Positions 1 to 9,166 are shown, counted from the stretch's first letter. The stretch: 64,000 nt of DNA from Aquimarina macrocephali JAMB N27 (GCF_000520995.1 NZ_JACA01000011.1:1-64000), one strand, 5' to 3'. Made by a program: numbers and translations. The notes: a model not told the origin generated them from the sequence alone.

Positions 1-1
1 T

Positions 2-184
2 GGATCTGGAATAGAAGAAGCTATGAAGATAAAACGTAAAGATCATGTATCTCACGCTATAAAAATCACAGAAGAACGTATCGATTTATATCGTAAAATG
101 CGAAAGAAAAAAATTGCATTTGACATCCAAGACCTTTCTCAAGGTACACAAGTAACATTTAATTTACCATTTCAATACATATAA
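2..184 (+). CDS. Sensor histidine kinase, C-terminal fragment (partial)
   Basis: Only the last 60 residues are in the window; the 5' part lies outside. The fragment reads GSGIEEAMKIKRKDHVSHAI, then ITEERIDLYRK, and ends FNLPFQYI. This is the end of a GHKL ATPase domain of the LytS/YehU type: the G-S-G-I box, a 'K..HvSHAIkiTeERI' segment, then the last beta strand. Its stop codon (182-184) is followed immediately by the ATG of a LytTR response regulator at 185. That is the usual kinase-regulator pairing, and the two are almost certainly cotranscribed and translationally coupled. The signal sensed cannot be judged from this fragment. Confidence 0.75.
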   Translation, partial: GSGIEEAMKIKRKDHVSHAIKITEERIDLYRKMRKKKIAFDIQDLSQGTQVTFNLPFQYI

Positions 185-934
185 ATGAAAGTAGTCCTTA
201 TAGAAGATAACCCTGCAGCAAGAAGAAATTTTTTAGAGTTACTTAATGAGTATTGTCCTAATGTAGATTTCATAGGAGAAGCAACAAATGTAGCAGAAGG
301 AATCGCATTAATTACTGCTAGCGAACCAGATCTTGTATTTCTTGATATTGAGATGCCAGATGGTACTGGATTTGATGTATTACGAAAATTACCTGAAATC
401 AATTTCCAGGTAATATTTGCTTCTTCTCATGAAAAATATGCGTTAAGAGCAATAAAATTTAGTGCCTTAGATTATCTGCTAAAGCCTATTGACCCCGAAG
501 AATTAGTAGAAGCTATCAAAAAGGCAAGATCCGAATTTGAGTATCATAAAACGCCACAGCGAGTACAAACACTTATAGATAACATAAATGATGAATCAAA
601 AGAACCTACACGTTTGGTTCTAAAAGACAAATATGGTATTCAGATTGTATTTGTTAAAGATATCATGCATCTGGAAGCAAACGGTAGTTACACAAAGTTT
701 TTTATCCATAAACAGGATAGTCTATTAGTATCTAAGGGACTTAAGGAATATGAAAATATACTTTCATCGCAACAATTTTTTAGATGCCATCAATCTCATT
801 TAGTAAACCTGGATTATTTATTACGATATGATAAACGAGATGGGGATTACCTTGTATTAAAAGATAAAAACAAAATTCCGTTAGCGACCAGAAAAAAAGA
901 AACTTTACTAAAGCTAATAAATGACCTCAATTAA
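185..934 (+). CDS. LytTR-family response regulator
   Basis: A 249-residue two-component regulator. Residues 1-115 form a receiver domain with the acidic pair E7/D8, the phospho-acceptor Asp54 in VFLDIEMPDG and the conserved Lys in LLKPID. Residues 140-245 form a LytTR DNA-binding domain with the typical 'FVKDIMHLEANGSYTKFF' start and the 'FRCHQSHLVNLDYL' segment. The ATG abuts the stop codon of the kinase fragment, so the two make one operon. LytTR regulators bind direct repeats upstream of promoters; no candidate target can be assigned here. Confidence 0.93.
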   Translation: MKVVLIEDNPAARRNFLELLNEYCPNVDFIGEATNVAEGIALITASEPDLVFLDIEMPDGTGFDVLRKLPEINFQVIFASSHEKYALRAIKFSALDYLLKPIDPEELVEAIKKARSEFEYHKTPQRVQTLIDNINDESKEPTRLVLKDKYGIQIVFVKDIMHLEANGSYTKFFIHKQDSLLVSKGLKEYENILSSQQFFRCHQSHLVNLDYLLRYDKRDGDYLVLKDKNKIPLATRKKETLLKLINDLN

Positions 935-1004
935 TGTTTTAGTAACTATTAAACCATAAGCTACTAATTTTATTTTTAACTTTAGCTCAAATTAATTTTG
1001 TAAT

Positions 1005-1673
1005 ATGACCAAACAGGAAAAGGTAGATTTTACGATTAAGACACTTCAGGAATTATATCCAAAAATACCAATCCCATTAGATCATAAAGATCCTTATACT
1101 TTACTCATTGCAGTATTAATGAGTGCGCAAAGTACAGATGTAAGAGTGAACAAAATCACTCCACTCCTATTTGACAGAGCAGATAATCCCTATGCAATGA
1201 TTAGATTATCTGTAGAAGAAATTCGGGAAATCATAAAACCTGTTGGGTTAAGCCCTATGAAATCCAAAGGAATTCATGGGTTATCTCAAATTCTTATCGA
1301 TAACTATAACGGAGAGGTTCCTCAAAGTTTTGAAGCTCTGGAATCCTTACCAGCTGTTGGTCATAAAACTGCTAGTGTAGTAATGTCTCAAGCATTTGGT
1401 GTACCTGCATTTCCTGTAGATACACATATTCATAGATTAATGTATAGATGGGGGTTTACTAATGGTAAAAATGTTACGCAAACCGAAAAAGACGCCAAGA
1501 GGTTATTTCCTAAAGAACTATGGAACGACCTGCATCTTCAAATCATATGGTACGGTAGAGAATATTCTCCTGCAAGAGGCTGGGATCTTGATAAAGATAT
1601 CATTACCAAAACTATAGGTAGAAAAACTGTTTTAGACGAGTACCAAAAAGCAAAAAGGCCTATTAAGAAATAG
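1005..1673 (+). CDS. nth: Endonuclease III-like DNA glycosylase, no Fe-S cysteines
   Basis: A 222-residue HhH-GPD base-excision repair glycosylase/AP lyase acting on oxidised pyrimidines. The helix-hairpin-helix is LPAVGHKTASVV with catalytic Lys121, and the catalytic Asp139 lies in FPVDTHIHRL. Classical Nth ends in a four-cysteine [4Fe-4S] loop. Here the equivalent segment (WYGREYSPARGWDLDKD) has no cysteine, and the whole protein contains none, so it is a cluster-less variant. A TAATTTTG box at 993-1000 lies only 4 bases before the ATG, so an mRNA from it would be nearly leaderless. The last codons are also the left arm of the terminator hairpin. Confidence 0.92.
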   Translation: MTKQEKVDFTIKTLQELYPKIPIPLDHKDPYTLLIAVLMSAQSTDVRVNKITPLLFDRADNPYAMIRLSVEEIREIIKPVGLSPMKSKGIHGLSQILIDNYNGEVPQSFEALESLPAVGHKTASVVMSQAFGVPAFPVDTHIHRLMYRWGFTNGKNVTQTEKDAKRLFPKELWNDLHLQIIWYGREYSPARGWDLDKDIITKTIGRKTVLDEYQKAKRPIKK

Positions 1674-1680
1674 GCCTTTT
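1653..1680 (+). terminator. Terminator of nth overlapping its stop codon
   Basis: Ten-base-pair perfect stem (AAAAGGCCTA with TAGGCCTTTT), 8-base loop, right arm ending in T's. The left arm lies inside the last sense codons of nth and the stop codon is in the loop/right-arm junction. It can also serve the convergent small gene that ends at 1687. Confidence 0.8.
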
Positions 1681-1686
1681 ATAAGT

Positions 1687-1833
1687 TTAATTTAAAATCG
1701 TTTCAAACTTAAGATTGTTATATTCTACAACCTGTAACGATTTTGAATAGTTTAGAAGAAAATCTATTGTTCTTCCGCTTGGTACTAAATGTTTTTCCTC
1801 TTTTTTAGAAGACTTAAAGTAAAATTTTGCCAT
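1687..1833 (-). CDS. Small conserved-looking protein, 48 aa
   Basis: Unrecognised function. The frame reads MAKFYFKSSKKEEKHLVPSG, continues RTIDFLLNYSKSLQVVEYNN and ends LKFETILN. It starts with a strong lysine-rich N-terminus, has no signal or membrane segment, and mixes basic and hydrophobic residues as a folded or RNA-binding small protein would. It lies between the convergent nth terminator and the sigma-factor gene, on the sigma factor's strand, 73 bases downstream of it. From memory, small proteins of this kind occur in other flavobacteria; a protein search would settle that. The frame is clean and the start is unambiguous. Confidence 0.6.
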   Translation of the reverse strand: MAKFYFKSSKKEEKHLVPSGRTIDFLLNYSKSLQVVEYNNLKFETILN

Positions 1834-1906
1834 ATTATATAATCTTAAATTAAAGGGTTATACAGGGATAACGGCACTAAATCTACTTTATTGTATAAAA
1901 AAGTTA

Positions 1907-2491
1907 TTAATTTGTTAAAACAATATTATTTTTTTCTATTACTTTTCTTAAATTAATTAATGCATATCGCATTCTACCAAGAGCAGTGTTTATACTAACA
2001 CCTGTTTTATCAGATATTTCTTTAAAACTCATGTCTCTATACATACGCATTATTAAGACTTCTTTCTGATCGTCTGGTAATTCTTGAATCAAATTACGTA
2101 AATCTTCTTCTACCTGATCTTTTATTAATCTCTTTTCGGCATTTAGGTTTCCATCGCTGATTACAGAGAAAATACTAAATTCTCCATTATCTTCAAATTT
2201 TGGCATACGATTTCCTTTTCTAAAGTGATCAATTACCAAATTATGGGCAATACGCATTACCCAAGGAAGAAATTTCCCTTCTTCATTATATTTTCCATTT
2301 TTTAAGGTTCGGATCACTTTAATAAAAGTATCCTGGAAAATATCTTCAGAGACATCTCTATCAAAAACTTTTGAATAAATAAAACTGTAAATACGTTGCT
2401 TATGACGTTCGATAAGAACAGAAAGGGCACATTCGTCTCCTTTAATGTAGTTATTAACCAGAACTGCGTCTGTTAGGGTGTAATTTTTCAT
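1907..2491 (-). CDS. ECF-type RNA polymerase sigma factor
   Basis: A 194-residue sigma-70 family protein of the extracytoplasmic-function type. Region 2 contains FIYSKVFDRDVSEDIFQDTF and the DNA-melting stretch LPWVMRIAHNLVIDHFRKGN. Region 4 is ELPDDQKEVLIMRMYRDMSF followed by the helix-turn-helix KEISDKTGVSINTALGRMRY. I chose the internal ATG at 2491 (MKNYTLTDAVLV) because family members begin this way; an ATG at 2518 would add nine residues. No anti-sigma gene is adjacent, so this looks like one of the stand-alone flavobacterial ECF sigmas rather than a FecI/FecR pair. Confidence 0.9.
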   Translation of the reverse strand: MKNYTLTDAVLVNNYIKGDECALSVLIERHKQRIYSFIYSKVFDRDVSEDIFQDTFIKVIRTLKNGKYNEEGKFLPWVMRIAHNLVIDHFRKGNRMPKFEDNGEFSIFSVISDGNLNAEKRLIKDQVEEDLRNLIQELPDDQKEVLIMRMYRDMSFKEISDKTGVSINTALGRMRYALINLRKVIEKNNIVLTN

Positions 2492-2702
2492 ACCTTGACT
2501 ATTATTTAGTACAAACAAGCGTGGGGCTCGTGCTATGTTAAACTTTTAAAGTAAAGGTATGCTATAGGCAGTTTTGTTTAAATTTTGGTTCCTTAATCAG
2601 GGGCTAATATAGTAACATTCATTTAATTTCAAACAATTTCTTGTTAATTTTTTTAACTAAACTTTCAATCTACATACGTTATAATACTTGTTTAGTAATC
2701 CT

Positions 2703-2710
2703 TATCTTTG
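2703..2710 (+). promoter_or_regulatory. Possible -7 element of uvrA
   Basis: TATCTTTG matches the Bacteroidota -7 consensus TAnnTTTG and lies 22 bases before the uvrA ATG chosen here. No good TTG is seen 19-22 bases upstream, so the call rests on one element. Confidence 0.35.
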
Positions 2711-2731
2711 CTCTCTTACCGCATATTTACT

Positions 2732-5512
2732 ATGATTCAAGACATTACAACCTTAGATCCAAAAGAGAATATAATTATTAAAGGAGCTAATCTTCACAAC
2801 CTGAAAGATTTAGACGCAGTTATTCCTAGAAACAAATTAGTAGTCATTACAGGATTATCTGGTTCTGGTAAATCTAGTTTGGCTTTTGATACTTTATATG
2901 CCGAAGGACAACGCAGATATGTAGAAAGCCTTTCCTCCTATGCCAGACAGTTTTTAGGGCGTCTTAATAAACCCAAAGTAGATTACATTAAAGGGATAGC
3001 ACCTGCAATAGCAATAGAGCAAAAAGTAAACTCTACAAATCCAAGATCTACTGTTGGTACTACTACAGAAATTTACGATTACTTAAAATTACTTTTTGCC
3101 AGAATTGGTAAGACCTACTCCCCTGTTTCTGGTAATCAGGTAAAAAAAGATAGAGTAAGCGATGTAATCGAATACGTAAAATCTTTTGAAGATGGCGAAA
3201 AACTATTACTACTCTCCCCTATTCATATTGAAGATGGTCGTACACTAGAAGGAAAACTAAAAGTATTACAACAACAAGGATATGCACGTATAAAAAATAA
3301 TGGTACTGTAACCAGGATAGAAGACGCTGCTATACAAGAAAATGATGATTTTTATTTAGTTGTCGATCGTATCGTAAAAAGAGACGAAGAAGACTTTTAT
3401 AACCGCTTGGCAGATGCTATTGGCTCTGCATTTTTTGAAGGGAAAGGTACTTGCTTTATCGAAACACTAAATGGTGGTAACCTAAGACAATTTAGTAATA
3501 AATTCGAATTAGACGGAGTCTCTTTCCTCGAACCCAATATACATTTATTTAGTTTTAATAATCCGTATGGTGCCTGTCCAGAATGTGAAGGTTATGGTGA
3601 TGTAATAGGTATTGATGACGATCTTGTTGTCCCAAATACTGCATTAAGTGTATACGAAGGAGCCGTTTTTCCCTGGCGAGGTGATAGTATGGGATGGTAT
3701 AAAGATCAATTGGTAAATAGTGCCTATAAATTTGATTTCCCTATTCATAAACCATATTTCGAATTATCAGATCAGGATAGAGAATTACTATGGAAAGGAA
3801 ATGAATATTTTGAAGGTATTACCAGTTTCTTTAAAGAACTAGAAGCCAAAGCGTATAAAATTCAGAATCGTGTAATGCTTTCTCGCTACCGCGGAAAAAC
3901 GAAATGTAACACCTGCAAAGGAAAGCGATTGCGTAAAGAAGCTAATTATGTGAAGATTGATGGAGCCACAGTAACAGATTTGGTAGAAAAACCCTTAAAC
4001 GAATTAGCCGATTTCTTTAAAAATATTAATCTTAACGAATACGACGCTAAAATCGCTAATCGTCTTCTTAAAGAAATCAATAGTCGATTAGAATTTTTAC
4101 AAAATGTAGGATTAGAATATTTAACGCTTAATCGTAAATCAAATACACTATCCGGAGGAGAGTCACAGCGTATTAACCTGGCAACCTCCTTAGGAAGTAG
4201 CCTGGTTGGTTCTATGTATATTCTTGATGAACCTAGTATAGGATTACACCCAAAAGATACCGAAAAGCTGGTCAAAGTACTACAATCTCTTCGTGATTTA
4301 GGAAATACAGTAATTGTCGTAGAGCATGATGAGGATATTATGAAAGCGGCCGATGAGATCATCGATATAGGTCCCGAAGCTGGTACTTATGGCGGTCATG
4401 TCGTTGCAACAGGTCCTTTTGATCAAATCCTGAAAGCAGATTCTCTTACTGCAAAATACCTGAATGGAGCCCTTGAAATCGAAGTTCCCGAAACTCGAAG
4501 AACTTCAAAATATAATGTCGAAATCATTGGTGCACGTGAGAATAATCTAAAAAATATTGATGTAAAAGTTCCTCTGGGAGTCTTTACAGCTATTACAGGA
4601 GTCTCTGGTAGTGGTAAGAGTACTCTTGTCAAAAAAATCATTTACCCTTCTTTACTTAAACAATTGGGAGGTTATGGAGAAAAAGCCGGACAGTTTACAG
4701 AACTTAAAGGCAATTATAGTAATATAAAACATGTAGAGTTTGTAGATCAAAATCCAATTGGTAGATCCTCTCGCTCTAATCCTGTTACTTACATTAAAGC
4801 CTATGATGATATTCGTAACTTATTCGCTACCCAAAAATTATCCGGCATTCGTAACTATAAAGCAAAGCACTTTTCTTTTAATGTAGATGGTGGTCGATGC
4901 GAAACATGTAAAGGAGAAGGAGAAGTTACGATAGAGATGCAGTTTATGGCCGATGTACATCTGGAATGTGAAACCTGCGCCGGAAAACGCTTTAAAAAAG
5001 ATGTTCTCGAAGTAGCATTTCATGATAAAAATATTCATGATATACTCTCAATGACCATAGATAATGCCATTGATTTCTTTTCAGATCATAATCAAACCAA
5101 AATTCAAAGAAAACTACAACCCTTACAAGACGTTGGTCTTGGATATGTACAATTAGGGCAAAGTTCATCTACACTATCTGGTGGTGAGGCTCAACGAATT
5201 AAACTTGCCTCCTTTTTGGTAAAAGGAAATACCAAAGACAAAGCATTATTTATTTTTGATGAACCTACCACAGGGCTTCATTTTCATGATATTAAAAAAT
5301 TACTCAAGTCTTTTAATGAATTGATTGCAAAAGGGCATTCTATCTTAGTGATAGAGCACAATTTAGATCTTGTAAAATGTGCCGATTATATAATTGATCT
5401 TGGACTCGAAGGTGGTAAAAACGGGGGCAATATCATTGCAGAAGGTACGCCCGAAGAAATTGTAAAAATTAAAGGATCATATACAGGAGAATATCTGAAA
5501 GAGAAGCTATAA
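2732..5512 (+). CDS. uvrA: Excinuclease ABC subunit A (UvrA)
   Basis: A 926-residue DNA-damage recognition ATPase of nucleotide excision repair, which loads UvrB on lesions. Both ABC modules are complete: Walker A GLSGSGKSSLAFDT near the N-terminus and GVSGSGKSTLVKK in the second half, signatures LSGGESQRINLA and LSGGEAQRIKLA, and Walker B motifs ending in DEPSIGLH and DEPTTGLH. The zinc modules are present (CPECEGYGDV with CNTCKGKRL, and CETCKGEGEV with CETCAGKRF). Length is normal. The frame is open from a TTG at 2708, but ATG 2732 gives the usual N-terminus and follows a -7 element. Confidence 0.97.
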   Translation: MIQDITTLDPKENIIIKGANLHNLKDLDAVIPRNKLVVITGLSGSGKSSLAFDTLYAEGQRRYVESLSSYARQFLGRLNKPKVDYIKGIAPAIAIEQKVNSTNPRSTVGTTTEIYDYLKLLFARIGKTYSPVSGNQVKKDRVSDVIEYVKSFEDGEKLLLLSPIHIEDGRTLEGKLKVLQQQGYARIKNNGTVTRIEDAAIQENDDFYLVVDRIVKRDEEDFYNRLADAIGSAFFEGKGTCFIETLNGGNLRQFSNKFELDGVSFLEPNIHLFSFNNPYGACPECEGYGDVIGIDDDLVVPNTALSVYEGAVFPWRGDSMGWYKDQLVNSAYKFDFPIHKPYFELSDQDRELLWKGNEYFEGITSFFKELEAKAYKIQNRVMLSRYRGKTKCNTCKGKRLRKEANYVKIDGATVTDLVEKPLNELADFFKNINLNEYDAKIANRLLKEINSRLEFLQNVGLEYLTLNRKSNTLSGGESQRINLATSLGSSLVGSMYILDEPSIGLHPKDTEKLVKVLQSLRDLGNTVIVVEHDEDIMKAADEIIDIGPEAGTYGGHVVATGPFDQILKADSLTAKYLNGALEIEVPETRRTSKYNVEIIGARENNLKNIDVKVPLGVFTAITGVSGSGKSTLVKKIIYPSLLKQLGGYGEKAGQFTELKGNYSNIKHVEFVDQNPIGRSSRSNPVTYIKAYDDIRNLFATQKLSGIRNYKAKHFSFNVDGGRCETCKGEGEVTIEMQFMADVHLECETCAGKRFKKDVLEVAFHDKNIHDILSMTIDNAIDFFSDHNQTKIQRKLQPLQDVGLGYVQLGQSSSTLSGGEAQRIKLASFLVKGNTKDKALFIFDEPTTGLHFHDIKKLLKSFNELIAKGHSILVIEHNLDLVKCADYIIDLGLEGGKNGGNIIAEGTPEEIVKIKGSYTGEYLKEKL

Positions 5513-5883
5513 TTTTAGTGATATTTTCTTATCAAAAGTAATGCCACTCTAACCCATTTTGCGTTCTAATACTTCTTACTTCATAATTACAAAGTATACA
5601 ATAGGTCAATTTGTTACATAATTTCATTAATTCGAAATCGATACAACCTACCAGAACATACAAATTCAACATATTTTGAACACTATTTTATAAAATAGTG
5701 TTCATTTAAAAATTCAACCAAAATTTATATATTTTTTTACAACTCTAATCTCTACAACCAATCAAAATAGAATCATTAGCTACCACTTCTTTAAAGAAGA
5801 TTATAGAGAGCAAAAACATCTTTAAAAAAATAACTCACTAAAAATCAATTAATTACAATCAGTTTTTGATTTCTTACAAATTT
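5513..5883. other. Intergenic stretch with a 26-base palindrome
   Basis: No coding frame was found between uvrA and the sigma-54-like promoter at 5884. The one feature is a perfect 26-base palindrome at 5678-5703 (GAACACTATTTTA and its complement). It has no following T-run, so it is as likely an operator as a terminator. Confidence 0.5.
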
Positions 5884-5900
5884 TTGGCACGCCATTTGAA
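5884..5900 (+). promoter_or_regulatory. Sigma-54-like promoter (-24/-12)
   Basis: TTGGCAC-GCCAT-TTGAA has the TGGCAC -24 element and a TTG -12 element separated by 5 bases, the spacing expected for RpoN promoters. The -12 element deviates from TTGCA/T at one base. It lies 83 bases before the ATG at 5968. The same arrangement precedes the paralogous gene at 9403, which supports function. Confidence 0.6.
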
Positions 5901-5967
5901 ACACTACTTATCAAATAGCGGAAGCCGAAAAGCTAATGAGTAGGCACAAACCCAAAACATGTAAGTT

Positions 5968-6636
5968 ATGAAAAAAATGATACTTTTTATTGCAGTATTA
6001 TTACTAGTAGGAACAACTGCACAAGCGACCGACCAAAAACACTCGGATCACCAGGATAGGGTTACAAAACGCTATCACCATGCACAACCCATTGTATTTG
6101 TAGAGGGCGGAATAAAGTTTTTTGTGTATCCAGATGGAGACATAGATTACAGAATCATTAAAAGAAGAGGTAGATCTCATCATGGCAATTGGAGCCGTAA
6201 CACTTATAATACGCCAGGTTCATATACACATCGTAGACATTATAACAACTTCATTAGATATGATTATTATGGTAGATTAAAAAAGGTAGGACGTAATTAT
6301 ATAACGTATGATCGATATAATAGAGTACGTAGAATAGGCTCTGTATCTATGAGATATAATAGAAGAGGATTAGTATATCAAATAGGAGGACTACATATCT
6401 ACTATAAAAAATATGGACGAATAAAATATGTAGAAGGTAATGTACATTATGATGGCTGTGGATATTGTGGAATAGATGGATGTTCAATCACTCATTCCCC
6501 ATACTATAATCAGAATTGGAAAAATAAACATTATAAACATAATGACGATGACAATGATGATGATAGTCACTATTATAAGAATAGAAAAAGAAAAAAAAGA
6601 TATAACGACGACGATGACGACGATGATGATGATTAA
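5968..6636 (+). CDS. Secreted protein with YDxYGR-like repeats and poly-Asp tail
   Basis: A 222-residue protein of unknown function. It has a signal peptide (MKKMILFIAVLLLVGTTAQA) and then a FVEGGIKFFVYPDGDIDYRI segment. Residues 95-165 hold degenerate repeats rich in Tyr, Arg, Gly and Ile (YDYYGRLKKVGRNY, YDRYNRVRRIGSV, YNRRGLVYQIGGL, YKKYGRIKYVEG). The last 40 residues are low-complexity His/Lys/Asp and end in nine aspartates. The first two thirds are clearly paralogous to the protein at 9403, which ends in a basic Arg/Ser tail instead. It is probably exported to the periplasm or cell surface; the acidic tail could bind cations or mineral, which is inference. Confidence 0.8.
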   Translation: MKKMILFIAVLLLVGTTAQATDQKHSDHQDRVTKRYHHAQPIVFVEGGIKFFVYPDGDIDYRIIKRRGRSHHGNWSRNTYNTPGSYTHRRHYNNFIRYDYYGRLKKVGRNYITYDRYNRVRRIGSVSMRYNRRGLVYQIGGLHIYYKKYGRIKYVEGNVHYDGCGYCGIDGCSITHSPYYNQNWKNKHYKHNDDDNDDDSHYYKNRKRKKRYNDDDDDDDDD

Positions 6637-6668
6637 AAAATAGATTGTATAAAGATTGGTTAGTTGTT

Positions 6669-6708
6669 TAAACCCCGTTGCCTGGAGTATTTGGTAGCGG
6701 GGTTTTTT
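6669..6708 (+). terminator. Terminator after the 5968 gene
   Basis: Stem AACCCCG/CGGGGTT with an inner CC/GG pairing, followed by a run of six T's; 33 bases after the stop codon. Confidence 0.8.
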
Positions 6709-6715
6709 ATTTAGA

Positions 6716-6793
6716 GCGTTCGAGCGGGCTATCCGTTGCAATTCCTCGCACACTATTGGCGTGCTGCGGGATTTACACTACTATCCCTAACGC
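6716..6793. other. GC-rich structured intergenic element, possible dispersed repeat
   Basis: A 78-base segment noticeably richer in G+C than its surroundings. The ends GCGTT (6716-6720) and AACGC (6789-6793) pair. Inside, TCCTCGCACAC pairs with GCGTGCTGCGGGA through about ten base pairs with two bulges, and GGGCTAT and TATCCC are also present. From memory, similar 'GGGCTATCCGTTGCA...CTATCCCTAACGC' elements recur between genes in flavobacterial genomes; I could not verify this. It occurs once in this window. It could be a small non-autonomous mobile element or an RNA. Confidence 0.5.
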
Positions 6794-6936
6794 AAAACCA
6801 CATACAATTGACGAATCTCTTTTCTTATTTAATTTTAAAGTGTTGTTAACCTTTTTTCAAGACAGCATGAATATTATATATTTATACCACATACTTATCT
6901 CAAGTAGTCATTTCAATAAATATCAAATCAAAAAAT

Positions 6937-8031
6937 ATGAATTTCTGCAAAACTTTTTTATTGTTTTTTATAATCGCTAGTGCATCAATAAATGCTCAAA
7001 AAATGGAATTCGAAGATTACGACCCACCCTCTACTCTAGTCGTATCCGGAGCAGAAATTAAAAAAGCAAAATTTCCTTTTATCGATGTTCATAATCATCA
7101 ATTTAGAATGCCAACACAAAATCTGCAAGAGGTTGTTACCGAAATGGATAAACTAAACATGGGGGTGATGGTAAATCTATCAGGAAGAGGTAGAGGATCA
7201 GATGAACATCTTACCAAATCACTAGAAAACGTTAAAACAAATTTCCCAAATAGATTCATCGTATTTACAAATATTGACCTTAAAGGAATTGATGAACCTG
7301 GATGGACAGAAAAAACAGTTGCTCTAATAGAAAAAGATGTAGCTATGGGGGCCAATGGATTGAAGATCTATAAAAGCCAGGGGATGGATAATAAAGATAG
7401 TAAAGGCAATCGTATTAAGATCGATGATCCGCGAATAGGGCCTGTATGGGAAAAATGTGGCCAACTAGGCATCCCGGTTTTGATACATTCTGCAGATCCA
7501 AAATCATTTTGGGATGCACATGATAATAAGAATGAGCGCTGGCTAGAACTTAAGCTGCGATCAAGAAGAAAAAGAGATTCCAAAGTAACTGGTTCCTGGG
7601 AAACCATTATACAAGAACAACACAATATTTTTAAAAAACATAAAAACACTAAGTTTATCAATGCACATTTAGGGTGGTACGGAAACAACCTTGCAAAACT
7701 TGCTGAGCTTATGGATGAAATGCCTAATATGTATAGCGAGATTGGAGCGGTCATAGCAGAATTAGGTAGGCAACCCCGTAATGCAAAAGCTTTTCTTACC
7801 AAATATCAAGACAGAGTAATGTTCGGAAAAGATTCGTGGAAACCCAAAGAGTACTATACCTACTTCAGAGTTTTAGAATCAGACGATGAGTATTTTCCCT
7901 ACTACAAAAGATATCATGCTTTCTGGAAAATGTACGGGTTAGATCTTGATGATGAAGTATTAAAAAAGCTGTATTATAAAAATGCACTAAAAGTAATCCC
8001 TAATATCGACAAGAGTCTATTTCCTAAATAG
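6937..8031 (+). CDS. Secreted amidohydrolase-family protein
   Basis: A 364-residue metal-dependent hydrolase of the amidohydrolase-2 (TIM-barrel) group. It begins with a signal peptide (MNFCKTFLLFFIIASASINA). The metal-binding HxH is in FIDVHNHQ near residue 50, followed by a lysine-containing GLKIYKS strand, IPVLIHSADP, KFINAHLGWYG and FGKDSW (the expected late Asp). Members cleave C-N or C-C bonds of small substrates; the substrate here is unknown. It stands alone between two hairpins and is read in the same direction as the flanking sigma-54-like genes, without sharing their promoter motif. Confidence 0.8.
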   Translation: MNFCKTFLLFFIIASASINAQKMEFEDYDPPSTLVVSGAEIKKAKFPFIDVHNHQFRMPTQNLQEVVTEMDKLNMGVMVNLSGRGRGSDEHLTKSLENVKTNFPNRFIVFTNIDLKGIDEPGWTEKTVALIEKDVAMGANGLKIYKSQGMDNKDSKGNRIKIDDPRIGPVWEKCGQLGIPVLIHSADPKSFWDAHDNKNERWLELKLRSRRKRDSKVTGSWETIIQEQHNIFKKHKNTKFINAHLGWYGNNLAKLAELMDEMPNMYSEIGAVIAELGRQPRNAKAFLTKYQDRVMFGKDSWKPKEYYTYFRVLESDDEYFPYYKRYHAFWKMYGLDLDDEVLKKLYYKNALKVIPNIDKSLFPK

Positions 8032-8092
8032 AAAATAAGCTATTCATTATTTCCATATAATGATACAATTGGTAAAGTATCGTATATAAAAA

Positions 8093-8153
<61 letters not shown>

Positions 8154-8188
8154 CCAATATCAATCTAAACCATAAACCAATTATAATA

Positions 8189-9166
8189 TTAATCTAATAA
8201 TGCCAGGGTGTCCAAAATTTCTTGTGTTGTTTTAGGTTCAAAATTAAACGAAAGCTCTTCTTCTTCAGAGATAATTACATTTTTAATCGCCAAATACTGT
8301 TGATTATTCTCGATAGTAATTACTATATAGGTAACTGCCAACCCAACTGGTAAAGAGTCTGTATAGCTTTGTATGATTGGAGTCCCGGCATTAAAGATTT
8401 TAACAACAGCAGGCAAGTTATTTTCTTCAAAAACTAAATACACAGCAGTTTCTGTAGCATTAGGGCTATTAGTTAAATTGATATAATTTGTGGTTTTTGC
8501 TCCTGGATACGCATAAAATTTATCACAATTTGACCATCCAGTATCAAATACATCATAGATATAAGAAGACGGAGCTGCATTATATACAATGCCACTTGTT
8601 CCATTACCAATTCCAACATCTCGTGTTGCATTCCAAACAATACTTCCATCATTTGTTATCGTCCCGGCAAAAGGGAGCATATCATTATCTGCACCTCCTG
8701 CAGATGGAACCTGAACCTGATAAAATGTACCTGGCGCCATATCCAGAGAATTTCCGTTTTGAGTAACCACAACTTCTGTCTCTCCTTCAGAAAGAAGAAA
8801 GGTATTTTCGTCAGAAAAATTAACTGCATTAGTAGGTTTATTAGACAAAATCATTTGACTTGCCGTAAAAATTTCTTTAATCGCAACATCTACTGTACCG
8901 CTAATTAAATTTCCATCACTATCAACCAGAGAATTTGGAGGAAAAATTATCTTAGTCCCGTCCTCTCCGGTAATAGTACCTCCTGTGGTCGCATCAACTG
9001 TAAAATCTTGTTTTTGCACACCGTTGGATTCATAAAATCCTAGAATGTCATTATAATCAAGAATTTCTTGCTGTGGTATAGGATCATCATCATTTTTTGA
9101 GCAACTGCTTATCAAAAAAGTAGTTAATAATACTATTCCCAAAATATTTTTTAATGTATTCATCAT
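8189..9166 (-). CDS. Lipoprotein of unknown function
   Basis: A 325-residue lipoprotein: the signal peptide ends in LISSCSKNDDDP, with the Cys lipobox and the Bacteroidota Asp-rich stretch after it that marks surface-exposed lipoproteins. The next part (TTGGTITGEDGTKIIFPPNS, then SGTVDVAIKEIFTASQM) resembles the beta-sandwich found in many flavobacterial lipoproteins with ZU5-like folds. The remainder is beta-rich with no catalytic motif visible. No operon partner; it converges on the amidohydrolase gene. Function unassigned. Confidence 0.75.
   Translation of the reverse strand: MMNTLKNILGIVLLTTFLISSCSKNDDDPIPQQEILDYNDILGFYESNGVQKQDFTVDATTGGTITGEDGTKIIFPPNSLVDSDGNLISGTVDVAIKEIFTASQMILSNKPTNAVNFSDENTFLLSEGETEVVVTQNGNSLDMAPGTFYQVQVPSAGGADNDMLPFAGTITNDGSIVWNATRDVGIGNGTSGIVYNAAPSSYIYDVFDTGWSNCDKFYAYPGAKTTNYINLTNSPNATETAVYLVFEENNLPAVVKIFNAGTPIIQSYTDSLPVGLAVTYIVITIENNQQYLAIKNVIISEEEELSFNFEPKTTQEILDTLALLD

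Noticed and set aside
6678..6980. A 100-residue plus-strand frame upstream of the amidohydrolase
   Set aside because: It begins inside a terminator, crosses the structured GC-rich element and overlaps the true signal peptide start; it does not look like a protein.
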